Source: an uncultured Clostridium sp. | GTDB taxonomy: Bacteria; Bacillota; Clostridia; Lachnospirales; Lachnospiraceae | Assembly (NCBI GenBank): GCA_900555045.1 | Contig: USJW01000003.1 | Span: forward strand, 1-64,000 | Length of the DNA: 64,000 nt | Direction: 5' to 3' | Shown here: positions 33,719 to 43,922 of the stretch, piece after piece | How positions within the stretch are numbered: position 1 is the stretch's first letter | How the letters are laid out: each line of letters starts with the position of its first letter | Translations under genes and position numbers: made by a program | Notes under the pieces: model-generated | The model's database searches: none | What the model was told of the DNA's origin: nothing | Seen by the model: the letters and a program-made list of their open reading frames with translations, nothing else

Positions 33719-34465
33719 TCACGCCGGAAACTCCACCTGCCCGAACAGCTGGAACGCGCCGCCGGACGGCGTGATCTCAAAGGTCATAGGCGCTCCGGTG
33801 GACGGATGGCGGAAGGTCAGCTTCCGGGCGCACAGAGCCAGCGGGCGCCGGGGCGCCGGTTTTCCACAGGAATCAGAAATCCCGTAGCGGTTATCCCCAT
33901 AAATGGGCGTACCGTGATGGGACAGCTGAGACCGGATCTGGTGGTAGCGGCCGGTGAGAAGCTCTATATCCAGTAGTGCGAGCTCAAAATCCGGCGTTTC
34001 CGGCATCAGATTGCCCGCATTTTTTGTTCCCAAAACCGTGTAGATAAGCTCCGCCCGCTGCGCTCCGTCCACAGAGTTATCCACAATCTCAGATTGGTTA
34101 TTTTCCTGATTTTTCAACAGATAATCCACATAGGCCCCATGGTTATCCACAGGTTTTCCACAAACCACAGCGGCATAAGTTTTCTGCATTTTTCCGCTCT
34201 GGATCTGTGCGCTCAGCGCTGCGGCGGCCTTGCGGTTTTTGGCGTACACCATCACCCCGCGCACCGGCTTGTCCAGTCTGTGGATAACCCCAACATAGGG
34301 AGGCTGCCTTGTGGATTTTGTGGAACCGTTTGGTGATAACTTGTGGATATGTACCCGGATCTGGCTGACCATATCCGGCTCAAACCCCCGCGAGGACTGG
34401 GATTCCAGCCCCGCCGGTTTTTCCACAACAATCACATCCGCATCCTCATATAAAACAGAAATCAT
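33719..34465 (-). CDS. RluA-family pseudouridine synthase
   Basis: Converts uridine to pseudouridine in rRNA or tRNA. The 248 residues hold the catalytic domain without an S4 domain. The motif GVIHRLDKPVRGVMVYAK contains the catalytic aspartate, and ELLTGRYHQIRSQLSHHG the RTGRxHQIR-type segment (here LTGRYHQIR). HRLDKPVRG differs from the common HRLDxxTSG. AAGGAG precedes the ATG. The coding sequence holds three perfect DnaA-box-like 9-mers (see findings). Confidence 0.9.
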   Translation of the reverse strand: MISVLYEDADVIVVEKPAGLESQSSRGFEPDMVSQIRVHIHKLSPNGSTKSTRQPPYVGVIHRLDKPVRGVMVYAKNRKAAAALSAQIQSGKMQKTYAAVVCGKPVDNHGAYVDYLLKNQENNQSEIVDNSVDGAQRAELIYTVLGTKNAGNLMPETPDFELALLDIELLTGRYHQIRSQLSHHGTPIYGDNRYGISDSCGKPAPRRPLALCARKLTFRHPSTGAPMTFEITPSGGAFQLFGQVEFPA

Positions 34466-34526
34466 TTGCTCTCCTTCACCTCCGATAAAAAAATACTTTT
34501 AAATTCAAGGTATTTTTCCAAACCTA

Positions 34527-34555
34527 TTGCATAATTCTCCCGCCTGATGTATAGT
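34527..34555 (+). promoter_or_regulatory. Sigma-A promoter of the hemolysin III gene
   Basis: TTGCAT (34527-34532), 17-nt spacer, TATAGT (34550-34555), in an AT-rich intergenic region. Confidence 0.6.
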
Positions 34556-34661
34556 ATAGAATATAGACACACATAGTTTTAAAAACTACATGCAGTAGTT
34601 ATGCTAGTTTTAATTGCTGGTATCATACATCATATTTCTACTTATAAGGGAGGCTGATTCC

Positions 34662-35333
34662 ATGAAATCAATCATCAAGCGCAATGTAACCCGAATCAAA
34701 GATCCCGGCAGCGCGATCACCCACTTTATCGCCATGGTGCTGGCGATCATCGCCACCACGCCGCTGCTGTTAAAGGCGGCCAGGGAGCCGGACCATGTCC
34801 ACTTCGTGTCACTGCTCATCTTTATTCTGAGCATGATCGGCCTGTACGCGGCCAGCACAATCTACCACACCCTGGATATCTCCCCGAAGATCAACCAACT
34901 GCTGCGCAAGATTGACCACATGATGATCTTCATCCTCATCGCCGGCACCTACACCCCCGTGTGCCTGATCGTGCTGGGCGACGGCACCGGATGGCTGCTG
35001 CTGTCGTTGGTTTGGGGTATCGCGGCCGCCGGAATCATCATCAACGCCTGCTGGATTACCTGCCCCAAATGGTTTTCAAGCCTCATCTACATCGCGATGG
35101 GATGGGTCTGCGTCCTGGCCATCACAAAGATTCTCAACTCGCTTCCCAGCGGGGGCTTTGCCTGGCTGTTGGCAGGGGGAATTATCTACACCGTGGGCGG
35201 AATCATCTACGCGTTAAAGCTGCCGTTCTTCAACTCCCGGCACAAGTACTTCGGCTCCCACGAGATCTTCCACCTGTTCGTCATGGGCGGGAGCATCTGC
35301 CACTACATCATGATGTACCGCTTTGTCGCCTGA
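34662..35333 (+). CDS. Hemolysin III / PAQR-family membrane protein
   Basis: A 223-residue membrane protein with seven hydrophobic segments. Conserved zinc-site motifs are present: STIYHTL (S and H), KIDHMMIFILIAGTYTP and the C-terminal GSHEIFHLFVMGG (two H). Bacterial PAQR proteins such as YqfA affect membrane lipid state; the haemolysin label is historical. The ATG at 34662 has GGGAGG 8 nt upstream. Its last 120 nt are antisense to the 3' end of the GIY-YIG frame. Confidence 0.9.
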   Translation: MKSIIKRNVTRIKDPGSAITHFIAMVLAIIATTPLLLKAAREPDHVHFVSLLIFILSMIGLYAASTIYHTLDISPKINQLLRKIDHMMIFILIAGTYTPVCLIVLGDGTGWLLLSLVWGIAAAGIIINACWITCPKWFSSLIYIAMGWVCVLAITKILNSLPSGGFAWLLAGGIIYTVGGIIYALKLPFFNSRHKYFGSHEIFHLFVMGGSICHYIMMYRFVA

Positions 35334-35588
35334 TTTCTGTCTCGCAATGAGCGCAAGCTTCTGGCAGCGTGTGAGCCGCTTGATCGCATATTCCCTGCGC
35401 ATCGCCTCCGCCTTGGTGGCGAACACTTCATAGTATGATAATACAACTGGCCGGCGCGCCTTGGTATACTTGGCGCCCCGGCCTTCATTATGGTCCTTCA
35501 CCCGCTTCTCCAAATGGTTTGTCCACCCGCAGTAGAGGGTTCCGTCCGAGCATGTCAAAATGTAGGTATAATTAATCTGTTCTTCCAC
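35214..35588 (-). CDS. GIY-YIG nuclease-domain protein (UPF0213/YhbQ-like)
   Basis: A small protein with a GIY-YIG fold in residues 1-85: YTYILTCSDGTLYCGWTNHLEKRVKDHNEG, then GAKYTKARRP and EAMRREYAIKRLTR. The typical length is 80-100 residues. Here the frame reads on to 124, and the extra tail lies antisense to the hemolysin III gene and has no recognisable features. It starts with GTG and a weak site. Role in DNA repair is proposed for relatives but unproven. Confidence 0.82.
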   Translation of the reverse strand: MEEQINYTYILTCSDGTLYCGWTNHLEKRVKDHNEGRGAKYTKARRPVVLSYYEVFATKAEAMRREYAIKRLTRCQKLALIARQKSGDKAVHHDVVADAPAHDEQVEDLVGAEVLVPGVEERQL

Positions 35589-35816
35589 TTCTAAATCCCA
35601 AATCCCGGTTCAGTCTGCGGTGCCATGCTATGTAAACGGCAACGACGCATATAACCTGTCATCGCCGCCCAGGGGCTGTTCTTCCCTGTAATCTATTTAA
35701 AGCACCAGCTGGATGCGCACCGCATAACCATTTGATGATACTGACTGCAGTCTCTAATATAGTATATCACAAAACCCTGAAAATGTGCATGAACCAGCTT
35801 TTTACCATTTTTTAGG
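35589..35816. other. Intergenic region without recognised gene
   Basis: 228 bp between two minus-strand genes. It is more AT-rich than its surroundings, as expected for the GIY-YIG promoter and the end of the TPM operon. I see no clear hairpin, repeat or small reading frame. Confidence 0.5.
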
Positions 35817-36878
35817 TTAAAAACGTCCGCCTCCGCCGCCATGGCTCCGGCCGCTGCTGGAGTGATGGGTGGTGCTTCGCCCGGAGGATCCGCCCCCGCC
35901 GCTGCGCCCGGAGGAATTTGAGATCCGGGTTTGCGTGACAAACTGGTTCACCAGAATGTCCTGAACCTGGTTCATCTGAAAATGCGCCCCGGCGCGGTAG
36001 GCCAAAAGGCCGTTCTCCTTCTGCCGGCGGCTGGGCTTCATCTTGTACTGGCTGACAATGCCCGCACACGCGGTAAGGGCCACCCCGGCGGAAACCGCCA
36101 CGGCAAACAGCGCCTCGTACCAGCGGATGCTGTGGTATACGCTGATTTTTCCCGTCTCGGAGTCATAGTTGTACTGCCCCGCCTGGATTCCCTTGTCCAC
36201 ATAGTAGGACACGTCCGAGATAAACTGCCGCGCCGCTCCCGCGTAATCCTGTCTGCTCAGGTAGTCGGCTGCATTGCGCCCCATGGTCTCGATCCGCTTG
36301 TCGGTGAGAATGCGGATCATGATCCCGCTGGTGGAGATCCAGTAGTCCCCGTGGGCGGAGCCCGGCCGGTCCATGTAGATCAGGAACAGGACGCCGTCCG
36401 CCTCCTTCCCTTCCCCGAAGCCGCCGTAGTCGTAAAAGTCGTCGGCGTACTCCATGGCCGAACGCCTGCCGTCGTTGTAGGCCGTCGCCACCACCACGTC
36501 CACACCGGTCTCGCTGTGGCAGGCAGCCGCCAGCTCCTCCAGCTTTTCCTGATCCTCAGGCGAGAGCAGCTGTGCGCCGTCATGGACGTGCCGCAGCTCG
36601 CGGTCGGAGGGATCCTCGGTTTCCTGCGCGGACGGCGCGGTTTCCCGGGCGTCCTGCGTGCTTCTGCGCGTGCCCCGGTTGTTTCCCGGCACCACCGGGA
36701 TGGCAGCCTGAGCCACCTGAAGGCCGGGCGCGCCGGGCTGCGCGGCCTGGGCGCACGCCGGACCTGCGGTCACGGCCGGCCCGGCTGCAAGGACCAGCGT
36801 GAGACACAGGAGCACGGCGGCCACTATTCGATTGAATGTCCTTTTTTTCGTGTTGTTTGTCCGTCCTGTCCCCATCAT
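35817..36878 (-). CDS. TPM-domain membrane protein, YdjH-like
   Basis: A 353-residue exported, membrane-anchored protein. Signal sequence near 12-40, a TPM domain (about 95-245; LLSPEDQEKLEELAAACHSETGVDVVVAT, YADDFYDYGGFGEGKEADGVLFLI), a membrane helix near 270-290 (EALFAVAVSAGVALTACAGIV), and a Gly/Ser/His-rich tail ending GGGGGRF. The start overlaps the preceding stop as ATGA. Together with the next two genes it matches B. subtilis YdjGHI, where YdjG and YdjH hold PspA at the membrane. Confidence 0.85.
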   Translation of the reverse strand: MMGTGRTNNTKKRTFNRIVAAVLLCLTLVLAAGPAVTAGPACAQAAQPGAPGLQVAQAAIPVVPGNNRGTRRSTQDARETAPSAQETEDPSDRELRHVHDGAQLLSPEDQEKLEELAAACHSETGVDVVVATAYNDGRRSAMEYADDFYDYGGFGEGKEADGVLFLIYMDRPGSAHGDYWISTSGIMIRILTDKRIETMGRNAADYLSRQDYAGAARQFISDVSYYVDKGIQAGQYNYDSETGKISVYHSIRWYEALFAVAVSAGVALTACAGIVSQYKMKPSRRQKENGLLAYRAGAHFQMNQVQDILVNQFVTQTRISNSSGRSGGGGSSGRSTTHHSSSGRSHGGGGGRF

Positions 36879-37975
36879 ATCAAGTACCCCACTGTCAGCA
36901 GAATTGTAAGCAACGGCAGGGAGATGGACGCAAACAGAATCGCCAGCCGCCTCATGTCCACCGGCAGCTCGCCGCAGATTTTTCCGGTCTGGCCGTTCAG
37001 GGCGAAATAATAGATCTTCCCGCCCTGCTTCGGCCTGTATGTAAGCGTCCACACCGGCAAAAGCGCATACTGCCAGCGCTCATCCCGGATATCGGCGTGC
37101 TGGTTTTTGACCTGTACCCGGTCGTAGGCAGTGCCGTAGGAGCGCAGGCCGGACAGCGCAAAATCCCGCACCTCCTGGGCCACCTCCATGTGGAACTGAT
37201 CCCGCTCCATATCCCGGTTCTCCGCGAGGAAGCCGGACAGGTAGCCCATGGAAAACTGCTGGGCCTGGTTCATCTCAAAGGGCTGGACCCCGTCCACCAG
37301 GCAGCGGTTGGCCTTCTTTAACGCGTTCCTGGCCAGGTTGCCCACCTCCACGGTGCCGCACCGCTTGATGTCGTATATTTTTGTCTCCGTGTAGCGCATG
37401 TTCCCGGACGACCACACCCTTAGCGCCGTGCCCTGGGCGTCCACGTCCCCATCCACCTTGCAGCTGTACAGCCAGTACGGGAAGTACACGCCCGTCATGG
37501 TCTCGATCTGCTTGGGGGAGTAGAACTCCCTGGGAACAAACTTCTTCTTGCCGATCCACTGGGAGAAGATCTCCTGCGCCCGCTTGCGGTCAATCTGAAA
37601 CGGAACCACAAAATCCGGGTGATAACTCCCCCCGAACTTTCCCGCCAGCACCACCGGATTGTGGCAGTAGTAGCAGAATGTGGCCGCCGTGGTGGCGTCC
37701 GTCACAATCTCCGCGCCGCAGCTGGGGCAGGTGTACAGAAGGGGGCCCTGCTCGCCCGCCGCAGAATCGGCGTGCGGTGCAGAAGCCGTCCCCTCCGCGG
37801 CCGCCCCAGCCTCGTCCGGCTCCGCCAACGCATCCGAGGCAGCGGCCGGGGCCAGCGCATCAAGCTCCGCCTGCGTGAAATCGGACAGGCAGTATTCACA
37901 GTGGTATTTCTGGGTGGACGGGTCAAAGGTCAGTCCACCGTCACAATTGGGACATTTGTAAGTGATTGTTGCCAT
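36875..37975 (-). CDS. Zinc-ribbon membrane protein, YdjG-like
   Basis: A 366-residue protein with two zinc ribbons (CPNC..CEYC near 8-29; CPSC..CYYC near 83-104) separated by an Ala/Glu-rich stretch. A beta-rich middle region follows (FVVPFQIDRKRAQEIFSQW, PYWLYSC, LPVWTLTY), and then C-terminal membrane segments (ILFASISLPLLTILLTVGYLI). It resembles TFIIB-zinc-ribbon membrane proteins including YdjG. GGAGGG lies 12 nt before the ATG. Middle gene of the SPFH-zinc ribbon-TPM operon. Confidence 0.82.
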   Translation of the reverse strand: MATITYKCPNCDGGLTFDPSTQKYHCEYCLSDFTQAELDALAPAAASDALAEPDEAGAAAEGTASAPHADSAAGEQGPLLYTCPSCGAEIVTDATTAATFCYYCHNPVVLAGKFGGSYHPDFVVPFQIDRKRAQEIFSQWIGKKKFVPREFYSPKQIETMTGVYFPYWLYSCKVDGDVDAQGTALRVWSSGNMRYTETKIYDIKRCGTVEVGNLARNALKKANRCLVDGVQPFEMNQAQQFSMGYLSGFLAENRDMERDQFHMEVAQEVRDFALSGLRSYGTAYDRVQVKNQHADIRDERWQYALLPVWTLTYRPKQGGKIYYFALNGQTGKICGELPVDMRRLAILFASISLPLLTILLTVGYLI

Positions 37976-37999
37976 CGCTGTTTCAGTCCCTCCGCCTTT

Positions 38000-39307
38000 C
38001 TATGGTCTCGGTTTTCCGCACTCACTGCAGAATTTTCCCTTATTCTGGGTTCCGCAGCTGCAGGTCCAGGTCTCGCTCACCGGGCGCGGATTTCCGCACT
38101 CGCCGCAGAACTTTCCGTGGTTCTCCGTGCCGCAGCGCGGGCAAATCCAGCCGGCAGGGGGCGTCTGCGCTGCTCCGGAGGCAGATGCGCCAGCTCCAAC
38201 ACCGCCGGCCACTCCTGCCTCCTCAGCTCCTGCACCTGCGGCCATTCCGGCACCGCCCGCGGCTCCCGCCATCCCGGCGTTCCCGTACGGCATCCCGGCC
38301 ATGCCCTGGTTCATCTGCATCTGCTGCATATTTGTGTTGGACGCCGCGCCCATGAAGCCTCCGGTGGCCTGCATCCCCATTCCCATGCCCATAAAACCGG
38401 CCATGGCGCCATTTGCGTTGCCGCCGGCGTTCTTTAAGCCCTCAGCGATCGTGCTCTGCACATAGCCCTCGCGCACCATGGGATCGCCCATCATGGCGCC
38501 CTTGTTGCGCAGGTTGATTAGCTTCTGGGATTCCTCGTCGTAGGAGATGCTGGCGATGCCCACCGCCTGGATCTCCATTCCGCGCATCTTGTTCCAGTCC
38601 TCGTCCAGGGTGTCGGCCATGTACCGCCCCAGCTCCCGGCTCTTGGAGGTCACGAAGGAAATTCTGGTCCCGTCCGCCGCCATCTGGTTGATGGACGTCT
38701 GAAGCGCCTCCAAAAACTCGGACAGGTACTGGGTGTTGATGCTGTCGATCTCCACCCGGTCCGCGTTCTTCGGGATCACCTCCGCGTAGAACTTGAGGGG
38801 ATCCGTCACCTTGATGGAGTAGGTGCCGTGCGCCCGAAGAAACAGCTCCGCATTGTAAAAATTGTCGAAGTAGTTCACCGGGTTTCGCGTGCCGAACTTG
38901 ATCCCCTTGATCTCCTGGAGATTGACATAAAACACCTTCTGCACGCCCGGCGTGACTCCGCCGAACCGGATCCGGTTGAAGGACTCGGTCAGCGTGTCCC
39001 CGAACTGGCCGTTGAAAAGGGACGGCATGGAGGAGTTGTTCACCGTGTAATACCCCTCCTCGGCGGTGTAGTCCACCACGCGCCCCCCGTCCACCAGCAT
39101 CATAAACTGGTTGGGGTACACATGGATCACCGACCCGTTGGAGATCGTGTCGCCGCTCCCCTTCAGGTTGGATCCGCGCCCCTTGCGCACCTGCACACCG
39201 CGCACGAAGACGGTCTGATCGCCCATGTCGTCGGGCTCCACCACCTCCAGCCACTGGTCGCCGAACGCCGCTCCCATGGCGGACGTCACTGCTTTGATAA
39301 TTCCCAT
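38000..39307 (-). CDS. SPFH-domain protein with double zinc ribbon, YdjI-like
   Basis: A 435-residue cytoplasmic protein. The SPFH/virion-core-like domain spans about 1-290 (DQWLEVVEPDDMGDQTVFV, GSVIHVYPNQFMMLVDGG, VRGVQV). It is followed by a Met/Gly/Ala-rich linker (about 300-385) and two zinc ribbons (CPRCGTENHGKFCGECG, CSCGTQNKGKFCSECG). AAAGGGG lies 9 nt before the ATG. First gene of the operon. In B. subtilis YdjI works with the Psp-like YdjF-G-H system; no PspA homologue is adjacent here. Confidence 0.87.
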   Translation of the reverse strand: MGIIKAVTSAMGAAFGDQWLEVVEPDDMGDQTVFVRGVQVRKGRGSNLKGSGDTISNGSVIHVYPNQFMMLVDGGRVVDYTAEEGYYTVNNSSMPSLFNGQFGDTLTESFNRIRFGGVTPGVQKVFYVNLQEIKGIKFGTRNPVNYFDNFYNAELFLRAHGTYSIKVTDPLKFYAEVIPKNADRVEIDSINTQYLSEFLEALQTSINQMAADGTRISFVTSKSRELGRYMADTLDEDWNKMRGMEIQAVGIASISYDEESQKLINLRNKGAMMGDPMVREGYVQSTIAEGLKNAGGNANGAMAGFMGMGMGMQATGGFMGAASNTNMQQMQMNQGMAGMPYGNAGMAGAAGGAGMAAGAGAEEAGVAGGVGAGASASGAAQTPPAGWICPRCGTENHGKFCGECGNPRPVSETWTCSCGTQNKGKFCSECGKPRP

Positions 39308-39376
39308 ATTTTAAATCCCCTTTCTGAAGTATTTCAGTCTCTGCGGCGCCCTACAGGCACCGCCAATACGAAAACA

Positions 39377-39421
39377 ACTCCTTTCCCCGCACGGCCTGTG
39401 GCACCACTGCGTGAAAGGAGT
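39377..39421 (-). terminator. Hairpin after the ABC transporter operon
   Basis: ACTCCTTTC (39377-39385) and GAAAGGAGT (39413-39421) form a 9-bp stem followed by TGTTTTCG on the minus strand. It separates the ABC operon from the SPFH operon promoter region. Confidence 0.6.
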
Positions 39422-39500
39422 CAACACTTATTTGGCTGCCCTTATCATACCATCTTTGCCGGGCTTCTTCAATAGGCGAACCCACGGACCTCGCCCGCTT

Positions 39501-40389
39501 TTAGTGGCTGCGCCGCCTGCGCTTTATGGGGTTCACAAACCGGATGGCCAGGGCCAGAAGTCCGCCCGCCACCAGAAGCTGCAGCAGGATGCTGATGAAC
39601 ACCCAGTTTTCTATCACCCAGCCCTTCTGCACGATCCCAAACGTCCGGCAGAGTCCTTCCACGCCGCTGCCGCTGCCCGCCTGACCGTTAATGATGGTGT
39701 AGAAGGTGGCGGCCGGGTTGATGAGCAGCAGATACACAAAATTGCCGGAGGTGGGCTGCACCGTACCGCGCCCGATCCCATAGTTCATCGCATAGTTGGC
39801 CAGCCGGTTGGCGGAAAGCCCCAGCACGAACCGGTTGACAAAGTAGGTCCCGCCCACAACCGCTACCAGCACGCCGTAGGTCACAACCGTGGCGATGGTG
39901 GAACGCTTGAAGGCCGCGGACAGACAGATGCCCAGTCCGCCCGCAAACAGGGCTACCGCCACGTAGCACAGAAGCAGCGCCACCACATCCCAGAGGGTGA
40001 TCCCGCCGAACACGAACACCAGCATGATGGCCGGAAAGCTGGAGATCACGAGAAGCATGAGCGTGCTCAGCGCGCTCATCAGCTTGCCGCTCACAATCTG
40101 CCCCGGCGTCATCTGCGTGGTCAGCATGAGCTCCAGGGTCTGCCGCTCCCGCTCCCCGCTGATGCTGGAGGCCGTCACCGCGGGCACGATAAAGGTCAGC
40201 AGGATGAACTCAATGGTGGCCACAAACTCATATATTTCCATAAAGCTGCTGTACTGGATCGTGGCGGTGGCCTTGACCTGGGACACCACCGAGTACATGT
40301 TGAGCAGCGCCACGGCACAGAGGATTCCGTTGAACACCGTCAAAATGAGCGGCAGCCGCAGGCTTCTTGAACTTACCCGGGCCTCCCTC

Positions 40390-40412
<23 letters not shown>
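39501..40412 (-). CDS. ABC-2-type transporter permease
   Basis: A 303-residue membrane subunit with six predicted helices and the ISGERERQTLELMLTTQMTPGQIVSGKL segment that ABC-2 permeases use to contact the ATPase. It is the third gene after the 830-residue protein and the ATPase; its start overlaps the ATPase end by 23 nt. The set resembles gliding-type GldA/GldF/GldG exporters. Substrate unknown. Confidence 0.9.
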
Positions 40413-41351
<939 letters not shown>

Positions 41352-41352
<1 letters not shown>

Positions 41353-43844
41353 CACTTACTCCTCCCTATCACCGTCACAATGGGCAGCATGATGTTCCAG
41401 CTGTAGTCCTCCGGGTTGGTGTAGACGTACTTCACCGTCAGCGTGTTTCCGGGCGATAAGTACGGCTCCAGGGCCGCTATATCGTACGACTCTGCCCCAA
41501 GGTCCATGGGATCATAGTTTCCGGTGTCATAGTTGTAAAAATACATATTGCCAACAAAGGGCACGGTGTAATTGTACCGCAGGCTGTCAACCACCCGGTC
41601 GGACAGCTGGTGGAAGTCCACCTGCACCACCTCCGTGTCGTTGCCCAGGAAATACTCCAGCATGAGCGGCGTCATTCCGTACATGGTGTTGTTCGCCGCG
41701 TAGTACTCTCCGCTCAGCACCTCGGGATGCTTTTGCAGTCCGGAGCGGTAAACCAGGCCGTCCTGCTCGTAGTCCACATCCACGGAGGAGGTGATGAGCG
41801 TGGAGCCGTAGGTCTCAACCCCGCCGCGGGCCAGAAATTCCTTGCCCTGGCGCTCCTGGCTGAAGCCCACAATCCGCGCCTCGGAGTGGTATCCCGCCAT
41901 ATAGTTGCCCAGGTAGAAGGTCAGAAGGTTGGTCCGCTCCAGGGCGTGCACGTACTCCTTGTCGTCCAAATCCCCCTCCCGGTAGCGGGAGGCGCCGGTG
42001 ATCTGCTCCGCCATGGGGTAGCCGTAGCTCATCACGCCGTATACCACGTCGTTTTCGTCCAGCTGCACCGTCTGCTCTGCCTCCATGTGGCCCACTAAAA
42101 CCATCTGGTTGTACATCAGAATCGCCACATCGTCCACCGGCTGGTCGTACCGGTTGGTCAGCGTCCCCGAAATCTTTCCGTCAAAGCAGCGGAGATCCCC
42201 GACGAATCCCGCGCCCTGCAGATTGTCCGTCTTGCGCTCCAGCTGGAAATATTTAGGAGTAAACGCCCCCACGTTGCGCGCGCTGACCTTCGTGGAATTC
42301 TCCCCGAAGTGCAGCGCTATGGCCGGATCCTCCGTGCCGGTGAACTTGGGCGACGCCGCATTTCCGTAGTAGTTGTCATAGTAGGCGCTGCGGGTGATGG
42401 GGTGCACCATGAAGGACGGGTCCAGCTCCACGGAGTAGGGCTTGTTGTAGGGCGCCCGCATGTTGATGTAGGTGGTCTCCGTGATGCCGCCCTCGCTGGT
42501 GTCCTTGATGGTCGCGTAGGTGAAGAACGGGCCCGTAAACCGGGTCGTAGCGCCCATCAGGTACACCATTCCCGTGCTGCACAGGGACAGAAGCACCACC
42601 GACCGGGCGTAATACCGCCGCAATCCCCGCTGCTTTAAGAAGAAGTACAGGCCCGGCCCCATGAGGGCCACGTAGGCCACCGCCGCGATGGTGTAAAGCC
42701 CCACTTTCGGCAGCCGGTTGATGTCGCCGGTGTTGATCAGGCTCTGGACGGACCAGTACTGGCTGGACGTGGTTCCGTCCGCCGAGAGCGACAGCATGTT
42801 GATCCGGTCCTCGCCCAGAAGGGAGAAGAACAGGTTGTCGATGTAGGATATATTGTCCTGGCAGAAGTCCCCGATGTCCACAAAGTCGTAGATGGCCGCG
42901 GCCACCAGCCCGTTATCCACGGGCACGTAGGTCAGCACCGACAGTTCGTCGCTGGAGAGCACCTCGCTGGCCCCGCGCATGAAAATATCCGTGCAGACCA
43001 GAGGGATCTCCGCCTCCTTGGGGCTGTTCTTGGCAAACTCCACCCCCATGTTGATGTCCTGTAGGTCCGCCTGGGGAAGCGGCCCGATGAGGAGCTCATC
43101 GCCGAACGCGTCCAGCACGTCCTCCGCCCGCGCGCCGGTTCCAAAGAGCAGGACTCCGCCCTTTTTCACCCACTGCCAGATGGCCTCCACCTGGGCCCCG
43201 GACAGGGTGCGCGAGTTAAAGTTTGAAATCAGAAGCACATCCAGCTGATCCAGCCCCAGCTCCTGGGATGGAAGGCTCTTTGCGGTCATCACCACCGTGC
43301 GCGTCCTAAGCGTACCGTAGTTTATTCCCACGCCGTTGAGATACTGGAGGCGGTCCGGCGTGTCGCTGAGCAGTCCGATGAATAACTCTGCCGTGTCCGT
43401 GTTGATATTTAACTTTAAGCGCTTGCTGGCCGCCTCGCGGCCCTCCTGGTCCACCACCTTCACGTACATCTGGTCGATGCGCGCGCCCAGGGAGATGCTC
43501 ATGCTCTTCACATCCTGCGCCCCCGGCTCAAGGGTCACCGGGTACTCGTAGCGGTACAGCTCGTAGTCCGACTCCATGGTCAGAATGCAGAGCGTGCCGG
43601 AGAAGGCCGCGGTTCCGGTGTTGTCCAGCTTGATCTTTAGCGGGAGGAAACGGCCGCTCTTGGCCATGTCCTGGTATCCGTAGGTGGCGTCCAGGGTAAT
43701 CTGCGGCGCGCTCCCGTCACCGGCCTGGGCCGGGGTTCCCGCCAGGGCCGGCGTGACGGCCAGAATGCACAAAAACAGGCCCACAGCGATCGCCGCGGCC
43801 GCCTGGCGCCTGCCCTGCCAAATGCTTTTTAGTCTACCCATCAT
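41352..43844 (-). CDS. Large exported membrane protein of an ABC operon (GldG-like role)
   Basis: An 830-residue protein. Signal/anchor near 14-36, an extracellular beta-sandwich-like region (about 45-160), and a glutamine-amidotransferase-like fold region (about 185-330, DVLLISNFNSRTLSGAQVEAIWQWVKKGGVLLFGTG). Two to three membrane helices lie in the middle (about 390-450). A large extracellular C-terminal half rich in Tyr, Asn and Asp follows. Such proteins accompany ABC-2 exporters in Lachnospiraceae. I do not recognise a named family. GGGAG lies 8 nt before the ATG at 43844. It follows a two-component system by 68 nt. Confidence 0.78.
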
Positions 43845-43864
43845 TCCATGTTCTCCCATAATGC

Positions 43865-43922
43865 GATTAGCTGAATGTATCCGGGACGCTCCTCGCGTCC
43901 CAGGATTGACAATCAGCTAATC
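43865..43922 (-). promoter_or_regulatory. Nested inverted repeats between kinase and ABC genes
   Basis: A perfect 10-bp pair, GATTAGCTGA (43865-43874) and TCAGCTAATC (43913-43922), encloses a perfect 7-bp hairpin GGGACGC/GCGTCCC (43883-43889, 43895-43901). It overlaps the kinase stop codon. There is no T-run, so it looks like an attenuator or RNA-processing structure rather than a terminator. Confidence 0.6.

Noticed and set aside
34077..34350. Possible replication origin because of DnaA-like boxes
   Set aside because: The boxes lie inside a conserved coding gene; no dnaA, dnaN or AT-rich unwinding region is nearby.
39308..39376. Possible small gene between the SPFH and ABC operons
   Set aside because: No start with a ribosome site and no conserved-looking frame; the region holds a terminator and promoter space.
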